Part shown: positions 1-5,306 of the stretch, piece after piece
Numbering within the stretch: the stretch's first letter is position 1
How the letters are laid out: each line of letters opens with the position of its first letter
Assembly (NCBI GenBank): GCA_905215095.1
Contig: CAJMOL010000109.1
Location: 1 to 5,950, forward strand
Length of the DNA stretch: 5,950 nucleotides
Source of the DNA: an uncultured bacterium
Lineage (GTDB): Bacteria; Actinomycetota; Coriobacteriia; Coriobacteriales; Coriobacteriaceae
Reading direction: 5' to 3'
Position numbers and translations under genes: made by a program
The notes under the pieces: model-generated
The model's input: the letters and a program-made list of their open reading frames with translations, nothing else
What the model was told of the DNA's origin: nothing
Database searches by the model: none

Positions 1-527
1 CGCTCAACAACGGCCAGATCGACCTCATCATCGCCGGTATGAGCGCCACGCCCGAGCGCGAGGAATCGGTCGGCTTCTCCGACCCGTACTTCATTGGCTA
101 CTTTGGCCTGTTCGTAAAAGAGGGTTCTCCCTACCAAAACGCCACCAAGCTTAGCGACTTTAGCGGTGCCACGGTGCTCGGCCAAAAGGACACCATGCTC
201 GACACCGTCATCGACGAGATCCCGGGCGTTGTCCACAAAAACCCGGTCGACTCGGTCCCCACGGTGTTTTCGAATCTGCTGCAGGGCACCTGCGACGCCG
301 TGACTTACAACACCGAGAATGAGAAGGGCTATATGGCCCAAAATCCCGGTATCGTCCCCATCCAGTTTGCCGAGGGCGAGGGCTTTAAGCAGGAGGTCGC
401 GGCAAACGTCGGCTGCCGCAAGGGCTCGGACAAGCTGCTTAAACTCATCGACAAGACACTCAAGGGCATTAGCCAAGAGGAACGCGACCAAATGTGGGAC
501 GCGTGCCTCGATCGTCAGCCGGCATAG
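1..527 (+). CDS. Polar amino acid ABC transporter substrate-binding protein, C-terminal part (5'-truncated)
   Basis: The reading frame is open from base 3 to the TAG at 525-527, giving about 174 residues; the N-terminus, with any lipoprotein signal, lies outside the window. The first visible residues (LNNGQIDLIIAGMSATPERE) are the hallmark of type 2 periplasmic-binding proteins of the HisJ/GlnH class. In that family the Arg of the TPER motif contacts the substrate alpha-carboxylate. The following FSDPYF stretch, the hinge-like VLGQKDTM segment and the QGTCDAVTYNTEN segment, where the family has an Asp near the amino-group site, fit the second lobe. The protein would be anchored outside the membrane and pass substrate to the permease encoded 9 bases downstream. 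The ATG at 39 is internal (the Met of AGMSATPER) and is not the start. Substrate specificity cannot be read from this fragment; a polar amino acid or cystine-like compound is possible. Confidence 0.93.
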   Translation, partial: LNNGQIDLIIAGMSATPEREESVGFSDPYFIGYFGLFVKEGSPYQNATKLSDFSGATVLGQKDTMLDTVIDEIPGVVHKNPVDSVPTVFSNLLQGTCDAVTYNTENEKGYMAQNPGIVPIQFAEGEGFKQEVAANVGCRKGSDKLLKLIDKTLKGISQEERDQMWDACLDRQPA

Positions 528-536
528 GGAGGCAGC

Positions 537-1685
537 ATGAAAACCATCAATCGCCTGGCCTCCTTTATCAAGGCCGACCACCGTTATGTGTACCTGGGCA
601 CGAGCGTTATCGCGGCGCTCGGCCTGGCGTTTAGCCAACGCAACCCCACGCCGATGAGCTTCTTGGCCCCCACCGGTATCTTCCAAGACTGCCTCTGGAC
701 AATCCTTTGGGCCTGGCTCGTCGTGTCGGTGGCGGCGCTGATCACCAAACTCATGCACTGGAACGACTATCGCGAAAAATCGCCGTTTGTTTCCGAGCGT
801 TTCCGTCGCGGCGCGCGCCTAGGCAGCTATGTCGTCGTTGCTATTGCGGCGATCTTCTTTGTCGACCGCTGCGTCATGTCATTTATCGACCTGGTGCAGG
901 TGAGCATTGTCTCGGATTCCAACCCCAGCGACTTTTTGTCGAGCCTGGTCTACATGACCTACAAGAGCGGGGACTTCTTCATTCGCGGTATCGAGATCAC
1001 CATCGCGCTTGCCACCTTCGGTACCGTCATCGCATTCTTCCTGGCACTGCTCTTTGTGTTCCTGCGTATTCAGACGTTCGACCGCGTGGATAACGACCTG
1101 GTGCGCTTCTTTAAGAGTGTCGGCCGCGGCTTTGCGACCATCTACTCCACCATCGTGCGCGGCACGCCCATGATGGTCCAGGGCCTGCTCATCTATTATG
1201 CGGGCTTCACCGTTTTGCGCGGCATGGGCTTCGAGACCGCCCAGGCCAACCAGATTTGGAGCACCTTCACCGCCGGCCTCGTCACCATCTCGCTCAACTC
1301 CACCGCCTACATGATGGAGGTCCTGCGCGGCGGTATCGAGTCCATCGATCCCGGCCAGGCCGAGGCGGCGCGCTCGCTGGGTCTGTCGCAGTGGCAGGCT
1401 ATGCGCAAGGTCGTGTTCCCCCAGGGCATTAAAAACGCGATCCCCGCACTAACCAACGAGCTCATCATCAACATCAAGGACTCGTCGGTGCTTTCGGTCA
1501 TCGGCGTGTTCGACCTCATGTACGCCACCACCACCGTCGCCGGCGTGTACTACCGCCAGATGGAGGTCTACTGCGTGGCGCTCGTGGTCTACCTGATCCT
1601 GACGCTCGTGGCGAGCCGCCTGCTCGAGGCCTTTGGCAAAAAGCTCGGCGCCGAGGCTCCGGTCACGCTGCCCAGCTCCAACTAG
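537..1685 (+). CDS. Amino acid ABC transporter permease with extended N-terminal membrane region
   Basis: The product is a 382-residue inner-membrane permease of the HisM/GlnP family (BPD_transp_1 fold). The canonical part begins near residue 148. It contains the RGTPMMVQ motif (208-215), the EAA loop that docks onto the ATPase (276-296, [20 protein letters not shown]) and the conserved [16 protein letters not shown] segment (308-323). Hydrophobic stretches in this part lie at about 151-178, 212-232, 243-262, 300-326 and 341-365. Ahead of it are about 145 extra residues with three further hydrophobic segments (17-33, 51-72, 96-118). The total of about eight is longer than the usual 210-250-residue, five-helix permease. 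The start ATG has an AGGGAGG ribosome site overlapping the stop of the binding-protein gene, 4 bases upstream. With only one permease gene present, a homodimer is inferred. The function of the extension is unknown. Confidence 0.93.
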   Translation: MKTINRLASFIKADHRYVYLGTSVIAALGLAFSQRNPTPMSFLAPTGIFQDCLWTILWAWLVVSVAALITKLMHWNDYREKSPFVSERFRRGARLGSYVVVAIAAIFFVDRCVMSFIDLVQVSIVSDSNPSDFLSSLVYMTYKSGDFFIRGIEITIALATFGTVIAFFLALLFVFLRIQTFDRVDNDLVRFFKSVGRGFATIYSTIVRGTPMMVQGLLIYYAGFTVLRGMGFETAQANQIWSTFTAGLVTISLNSTAYMMEVLRGGIESIDPGQAEAARSLGLSQWQAMRKVVFPQGIKNAIPALTNELIINIKDSSVLSVIGVFDLMYATTTVAGVYYRQMEVYCVALVVYLILTLVASRLLEAFGKKLGAEAPVTLPSSN

Positions 1686-1707
1686 GCTAAAGACGAGGAG
1701 AATCATC

Positions 1708-2493
1708 ATGGCAGATATCGCCACTACCGGCACCGCGGCCGCCGCACAGACCAATGAGCCGCTCATCCGCGTCGAGGGCCTGCGCAAGAGCTTCGGCTTG
1801 CTCGAGGTGCTCAAGGGCATCGACCTGTCCGTTAACCCCGGCGAGGTCGTCACCATCATCGGCGCCTCGGGTTCGGGCAAGTCGACCTTCCTGCGCTGCC
1901 TCAACCTGCTCGAGACCCCGGACGCGGGCCACATCTGGTTCCACGGCCAGGACCTTACGGCCGAGCGCTGCAGCATTAACAAGCTGCGTGAGGACATCGG
2001 CATGGTGTTCCAGGGCTTTAACCTGTTCAACAACATGGATGTGCTCGATAACTGCACGCTCGCGCCCGTCACGCTCAAAAAGATGAGCAAGGCCGAGGCC
2101 GAAAAGGTCGCGATGGAGCATCTGACGAGTGTGGGGCTCGAAAAGTTCGCGCACGCCGCTGTGGGTCGCCTGTCCGGTGGCCAAAAGCAGCGCGTGGCCA
2201 TCGCGCGCGCCCTATGCATGAATCCGCAGATCATGCTGTTCGACGAGCCGACCTCCGCACTCGACCCCGAGATCGTGGGCGAGGTGCTCGAGGTCATGCG
2301 CAAGCTCGCTGCCGACGGCATGACCATGGTCGTCGTCACGCACGAGATGGCCTTTGCCCGCACGGTGTCCGACCGCGTGGTCTTTATGGACAAGGGCGTG
2401 GTGCTCGAGGACGCCGTGCCGGCCGAGCTCTTCGGTAACCCCAAACACCAGCGCACTCGCGAGTTCCTCTCTCGCTATCTCGAGGACAAATAA
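1708..2493 (+). CDS. Amino acid ABC transporter ATP-binding protein
   Basis: This 261-residue cytoplasmic ATPase (GlnQ/HisP class) powers the importer. All nucleotide-binding elements are intact: Walker [10 protein letters not shown] (52-60), Q-loop MVFQ (99-102), signature LSGGQKQR (155-162), Walker [13 protein letters not shown] (175-186) and the H-loop His212 in VVVTHEM. The start at 1708 is chosen because GAGGAG (1695-1700) lies 7 bases upstream. The frame stays open further upstream, but that would overlap the permease gene and lacks such a site. The first 20 residues are an Ala/Thr-rich tail that precedes the usual start of the fold (about residue 20, [14 protein letters not shown]). 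The gap to the permease is 22 bases, so co-transcription is likely, and the GC hairpin 24 bases after the stop probably ends the message. The specific amino acid cannot be assigned from the ATPase. Confidence 0.95.
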   Translation: MADIATTGTAAAAQTNEPLIRVEGLRKSFGLLEVLKGIDLSVNPGEVVTIIGASGSGKSTFLRCLNLLETPDAGHIWFHGQDLTAERCSINKLREDIGMVFQGFNLFNNMDVLDNCTLAPVTLKKMSKAEAEKVAMEHLTSVGLEKFAHAAVGRLSGGQKQRVAIARALCMNPQIMLFDEPTSALDPEIVGEVLEVMRKLAADGMTMVVVTHEMAFARTVSDRVVFMDKGVVLEDAVPAELFGNPKHQRTREFLSRYLEDK

Positions 2494-2516
2494 CCGACCG
2501 CAAACGCTTGCGTTGC

Positions 2517-2541
2517 AGGGCCGCTCCCGTGGGGCGGCCCT
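2517..2541 (+). terminator. GC-rich stem-loop terminator after the ABC importer genes
   Basis: AGGGCCGC (2517-2524) pairs perfectly with GCGGCCCT (2534-2541). The intervening bases can add a T-G and two C-G pairs, giving about 11 pairs with a three-base loop. The following bases (CGTCATCAC) hold only scattered T residues, so this is a GC-type hairpin without a good U-tract. It sits 24 bases after the ATPase stop and 24 bases before the next start codon, so it could stop transcription fully or merely lower expression of the downstream peptidase gene. No separate promoter fits clearly between the hairpin and that gene. Confidence 0.7.
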
Positions 2542-2565
2542 CGTCATCACAATCGAAAGGATGTC

Positions 2566-3981
2566 ATGGCCGAGGTTTGGCGCTTCTTTGCGCATGAGGA
2601 CGATTTTGCCGATATAGACGAGGCAGGCGCGTGCGAGCGCTTGGGCCGTGTGCTGTCGTTTCCGACTATCTCGAGCATGGATGCCGAGGCGGTGGACTGG
2701 CGGCCCTTCGACGACCTGCGCGCCTATATGCAGCAGGCCTGGCCGCATGTATTTGCGGCGGGCGAGGTCGAGCTTATCGACCATTCGTTGCTGGTGACGC
2801 TTTCCGGCTCCGACCCCGCACTCAAACCCGTTATGCTCATGGGTCACATGGATGTGGTTCCCGTGGTGCCGGGTACCGAGGCCGACTGGACGCACGCCCC
2901 CTTTAGCGGGCACGTGGACGACACCTACATCTGGGGCCGCGGCGCGATCGACATGAAGGACCAGGTCGCAGGCATTCTCGAGGCTGTCGAGTATGCGCTG
3001 GCGCACGGTTGGCAGCACGAGCGCACGCTGCTCCTGGCCTTTGGCCAGGACGAGGAGACGACGCAGCACGGCGCAGGCGCCATCGGCCGCGTGCTCGAGG
3101 AGCGCGGCATTGAGCTTGAGTACCTGATCGACGAGGGCGACTACCGCATCGTTCCGGCTGCCGAGTACAGCGCGGGCGAGGGTTGGCTCATGCACGCCGA
3201 CCTCGCGGAGAAGGGCTATGCCGATATCGTGCTCAAGACAAAGAGCGCGGGTGGACATTCTTCTAATCCCTACGGCGGCACGTCGCTCGAGGTGCTCAGC
3301 CGTGCCATCACCGCAATCTGCGATATCGAGTGGCCGACGCGCGCGACCGACTTGCTTGCCGCCCAACTCGTCGAGTTGGGGCTCTACACGGCCGATGAAA
3401 TTGCCGCCAACGGGGATGCCATTGTCCGCGATTGCCTCGCCAGCAAGAAGCTCTATCCGCTGGTGACGACCACCTGCGCGCCCACGCAGATCGAGGGTGG
3501 CAGCACCGGCGCCAACGTAATGCCGCAGGATATGTGGGCCAACATCAACTTCCGCATGCTCGAGGGCACGAGCGTGGCCGACGTTGTGGCGCGCTGCCGT
3601 GAGGCGGTTGCCGGGGCGGACCTTGCCGGTCGTGTCGAAGTGGAGCTGGGCCCCGGCAGTTCCGAACCCTCGCCGTCCCCGCGCATCGGTGGTCCCGGCC
3701 TCGAGGCGGTTCGCTCCATCGCCGCCCGCTATTTCCGTGATCCAAAGGGGACGGAGGAAAACGGATCATTCGAGCCAGTGGCAATTGTGCCCTCGACCGT
3801 GATCGGTGCGACCGACGCTGCCAACTACCAGCACATTTGCCCTGAGTGCATTCGCTTCTCGGCCTTTGTGGTTGATGACGACGAGTGTGATCGCGGCGTC
3901 CACGGCACCAACGAGCGCATCACCCGCCGCGCCTACCTCCAGGGCATCCGCTTCCTCGTCGCTCTACTCCAAACGCTCTAG
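2566..3981 (+). CDS. M20-family zinc metallopeptidase, carboxypeptidase S / PM20D1-like
   Basis: The 471-residue product has no signal peptide and is likely cytoplasmic. M20 catalytic landmarks appear in order: first-metal His and catalytic Asp in GHMDVVPV (His94, Asp96), bridging Asp in GAIDMKD (Asp129), general base and metal Glu in GQDEE (Glu163, Glu164), an acidic ligand in IDEGDY (189-193), the dimerisation-domain His in GGHSS (His231) and the C-terminal metal His in VHGTNER (His446). The phrase GHMDVVPVVPGTEADWTH and the pattern RGIELEYLIDEGD resemble the yeast carboxypeptidase S/PM20D1 branch more than PepV or DapE. Activity on dipeptides, C-terminal residues or N-acyl amino acids is therefore expected, but the exact substrate is inference. 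The start has GAAAGGA at 2555-2561, a short 4-base spacing. The position after an amino acid importer suggests a role in releasing or processing amino acids. The upstream hairpin implies partial read-through or an unseen promoter. Confidence 0.9.
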   Translation: MAEVWRFFAHEDDFADIDEAGACERLGRVLSFPTISSMDAEAVDWRPFDDLRAYMQQAWPHVFAAGEVELIDHSLLVTLSGSDPALKPVMLMGHMDVVPVVPGTEADWTHAPFSGHVDDTYIWGRGAIDMKDQVAGILEAVEYALAHGWQHERTLLLAFGQDEETTQHGAGAIGRVLEERGIELEYLIDEGDYRIVPAAEYSAGEGWLMHADLAEKGYADIVLKTKSAGGHSSNPYGGTSLEVLSRAITAICDIEWPTRATDLLAAQLVELGLYTADEIAANGDAIVRDCLASKKLYPLVTTTCAPTQIEGGSTGANVMPQDMWANINFRMLEGTSVADVVARCREAVAGADLAGRVEVELGPGSSEPSPSPRIGGPGLEAVRSIAARYFRDPKGTEENGSFEPVAIVPSTVIGATDAANYQHICPECIRFSAFVVDDDECDRGVHGTNERITRRAYLQGIRFLVALLQTL

Positions 3982-3996
3982 CCAAAAAGCAAGCCC

Positions 3997-4029
3997 TTGG
4001 TGCAATGGGGTCAGGTTTGTTTGCACCAA
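3997..4029 (+). repeat. Inverted repeat / stem-loop downstream of the peptidase gene
   Basis: TTGGTGCAA (3997-4005) is the exact reverse complement of TTGCACCAA (4021-4029), with a 15-base loop containing GGGGTCAGG. It begins 15 bases after the peptidase stop. No T-run follows, so it is a weak candidate for an intrinsic terminator. The shape, a palindrome with a G-rich asymmetric centre, would also suit a dispersed REP-like element; one copy in one window cannot decide this. Confidence 0.5.
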
Positions 4030-4035
4030 TCATTC

Positions 4036-4068
4036 CGTGCGGGTTATATGCAGGTTTGCCTGCGCACG
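4036..4068 (+). repeat. Nested stem-loop in the prfA upstream region
   Basis: The inner stem GCAGG (4050-4054) pairs with CCTGC (4059-4063) around a TTTG tetraloop. An outer stem CGTGC (4036-4040) pairs with GCACG (4064-4068), leaving a nine-base bulge GGGTTATAT on the left side. In DNA form this overlaps the candidate prfA promoter, so it could alternatively be a protein-binding site. Confidence 0.35.
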
Positions 4069-4075
4069 CTATCAT
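4047..4075 (+). promoter_or_regulatory. Candidate sigma-70-type promoter for prfA
   Basis: TATCAT (4070-4075) matches the -10 consensus at five of six positions. TATGCA (4047-4052), 17 bases upstream, matches the -35 at only three of six. A competing reading is TTGCAC (4021-4026) with TTATAT (4044-4049), also 17 bases apart but with a poorer -10. Either would give a prfA leader of about 150-175 bases. A separate promoter here makes sense because prfA follows a structured gap and an unrelated gene. Confidence 0.35.
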
Positions 4076-4108
4076 GTATGGGTTAGACCGCAACTATGTA
4101 CCCCATAC
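4076..4108 (+). repeat. 7-bp inverted repeat immediately after the candidate -10 element
   Basis: GTATGGG (4076-4082) is matched exactly by CCCATAC (4102-4108) with a 19-base spacer. It starts one base after the TATCAT hexamer, so it would overlap the transcription start. It could be an operator or the first hairpin of the leader RNA. Seven pairs alone could arise by chance; the position is what makes it worth recording. Confidence 0.3.
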
Positions 4109-4122
4109 GCGAAGGGATGCGC

Positions 4123-4149
4123 ATGTATCTGAAGATCGACATGTTCTAG
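4123..4149 (+). other. Possible 8-residue leader ORF ahead of prfA
   Basis: ATG at 4123 opens a tiny frame encoding MYLKIDMF, ending in TAG at 4147-4149. AAGGG (4112-4116) lies 6 bases upstream of the ATG. An alternative in-frame ATG at 4117 adds two residues. There is no run of a single regulatory codon as in classical attenuation peptides, so this may be chance. It ends 81 bases before prfA. Confidence 0.15.
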
Positions 4150-4230
4150 CCGGGCTTACCCCCGCAGCGGCGCCGTGCGCCCCATCAATTCTGCCGATTT
4201 TCACCTTCACGCATATAAAGGAGTCCCGCC

Positions 4231-5298
4231 ATGCGCGACAAGCTCGAAAAGATCATCAAGGCCTACGAGGAACTCGAGAAGAAGCTCTCCGACCCGGCCG
4301 TCGCCTCCGATATCAAGGAGTTCACGCGTCTCAACAAGGAGTACGCGCACCAGTCCGACCTCATCGCCGCCTCGCGTGAGTACATCGGCGCGCTCGATGA
4401 CATCGAGGCCGCCAAGGAAATGCTCCACGATACCACCGATGCCGATGAGAAAGAGATGCTCCAGATGGACATCTCCGAAAACGAGGCCAAGCTTCCCCAG
4501 CTCGAGGAAGATATTAAGTACATGCTCATCCCGAGCGACCCCAACGATGACAAGAACACCATCGTCGAGATTCGCTCCGCCGCCGGTGGCGACGAGGCGG
4601 CCATCTTCGCCGGCGACTTGTACAAGATGTACCAGCGCTTCTGCGAATCGCGCGGCTGGAAGACCACCGTGCTCGACTCCAGCCCCAGCGAGGCCGGCGG
4701 CTTTAAGTCCATCGAGTTCAAGGTCGAGGGCGACCGCGTCTACTCCGTCATGAAGTACGAGTCCGGCGTGCATCGCGTCCAGCGCGTTCCCAAGACCGAG
4801 TCCCAGGGCCGCATTCAGACCTCCACGGCTACCGTCGCCGTACTTCCCGAGGCCGAGGAGATTGACGTCCAGATCAACCAGTCCGACCTGCGCATCGATA
4901 CCTACTGTGCCTCCGGCCCTGGCGGTCAGTGCGTTAACACCACCTACTCCGCCGTGCGCATCACCCACCTGCCCACCAATACCGTGGTGCAGTCGCAGGA
5001 GCAGCGTTCCCAGATCCAGAACCGCGAGGTCTGCATGCAGATGCTGCGTGCCCGTCTGTACGAGATGGAGCTCGAGAAACAGCAGGCCGAGCTCGGCGCC
5101 GAGCGCCAGAGCCAGATTGGTCACGGCAACCGTTCCGAGAAGATTCGTACTTACAACCAGCCTCAGGACCGCGTGACCGACCACCGCATAGGGCTGACGC
5201 TCTATAAGCTGGACGAGATGATGAACGGCGGCTGCGACGAGGTGTTCGAGGCGCTGCGCCTTGCAGACCAGACCGCGAAGCTCCTCAAGCAGCAGTAA
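4231..5298 (+). CDS. prfA: Peptide chain release factor 1 (RF1)
   Basis: The 355-residue product is a full-length class I release factor that reads UAA and UAG in the ribosomal A site and triggers hydrolysis of peptidyl-tRNA. The N-terminal helical domain (about 1-105) is followed by the RF1 signature EIRSAAGGDEAAIFAGDL. The codon-recognition loop has PKT (187-189), the RF1-type PxT tripeptide that separates it from the SPF of RF2. The catalytic GGQ is at 231-233 within SGPGGQCVNTT. The C-terminus DHRIGLTLYKLDEMMNG is typical. The start is supported by AAAGGAG (4217-4223), 7 bases upstream. One oddity is Gln196 in GRIQTST, where RF1 proteins normally have His (GRIHTS). The Gln of GGQ is the known methylation target of PrmC, yet no prmC is seen next to it. 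Codon use matches the upstream genes; one ATA isoleucine codon occurs near the end (5188-5190). Confidence 0.97.
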   Translation: MRDKLEKIIKAYEELEKKLSDPAVASDIKEFTRLNKEYAHQSDLIAASREYIGALDDIEAAKEMLHDTTDADEKEMLQMDISENEAKLPQLEEDIKYMLIPSDPNDDKNTIVEIRSAAGGDEAAIFAGDLYKMYQRFCESRGWKTTVLDSSPSEAGGFKSIEFKVEGDRVYSVMKYESGVHRVQRVPKTESQGRIQTSTATVAVLPEAEEIDVQINQSDLRIDTYCASGPGGQCVNTTYSAVRITHLPTNTVVQSQEQRSQIQNREVCMQMLRARLYEMELEKQQAELGAERQSQIGHGNRSEKIRTYNQPQDRVTDHRIGLTLYKLDEMMNGGCDEVFEALRLADQTAKLLKQQ

Positions 5299-5300
5299 GA

Positions 5301-5306
5301 AAGGAA
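5301..5306 (+). promoter_or_regulatory. Ribosome-binding site whose spacing bears on the tsaC start
   Basis: AAGGAA lies directly against the ATG at 5307, leaving almost no spacer. The in-frame TTG at 5316, three codons later, would sit 9 bases after it, a normal distance. Initiation at TTG is therefore plausible, shortening the protein by three residues (start MNTELLPF). Confidence 0.4.

Larger units (their letters stand above)
3982..4230. other. 249-base intergenic region with three consecutive inverted repeats
   Basis: No credible protein-coding gene is visible between the peptidase stop and prfA. The first half is densely structured: inverted repeats at 3997-4029, 4036-4068 and 4076-4108. 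The 8-base word CAGGTTTG occurs twice, at 4012-4019 and 4051-4058, inside the loop or arm of the first two repeats. A candidate promoter overlaps the second. The second half (4110-4215) is a plain leader containing one tiny open frame. The ribosome site AAAGGAG (4217-4223) for prfA closes the region. Confidence 0.7.

Noticed and set aside
1633..1707. Upstream extension of the ATPase start into the permease gene
   Set aside because: The ATG at 1708 has GAGGAG at ideal spacing and gives the normal family N-terminus; the extension would overlap the permease.
1449..2456. Long minus-strand open frame opposite the permease and ATPase genes
   Set aside because: It is a GC-driven shadow frame: low-complexity Ser/Thr/Arg-rich product, no ribosome site, and it fully overlaps two well-supported genes.
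2503..2514. AACGC-TT-GCGTT near-palindrome before the terminator
   Set aside because: The two-base loop cannot form a hairpin and the word is too short to call an operator.
2212..3366. 384-residue minus-strand open frame spanning ATPase 3' end, terminator and peptidase
   Set aside because: It crosses a clear terminator and two real genes, and its product is His/Arg/Ala-rich with no recognisable domain.
4005..4379. Plus-strand open frame through the prfA upstream gap
   Set aside because: It overlaps prfA out of frame, lacks a ribosome site, and its product is compositionally erratic.
4795..4803. PKT instead of the PAT/PVT tripeptide in RF1 as evidence of altered stop specificity
   Set aside because: The motif is PxT, with a variable middle residue; Pro and Thr are kept, so RF1 specificity is expected. 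Only the nearby His-to-Gln change was kept as a finding.
4207..5184. 325-residue minus-strand open frame opposite prfA
   Set aside because: Leu/Gly/Val/Asp-rich repetitive product typical of antisense to a GC-rich gene; prfA is unambiguous on the other strand.
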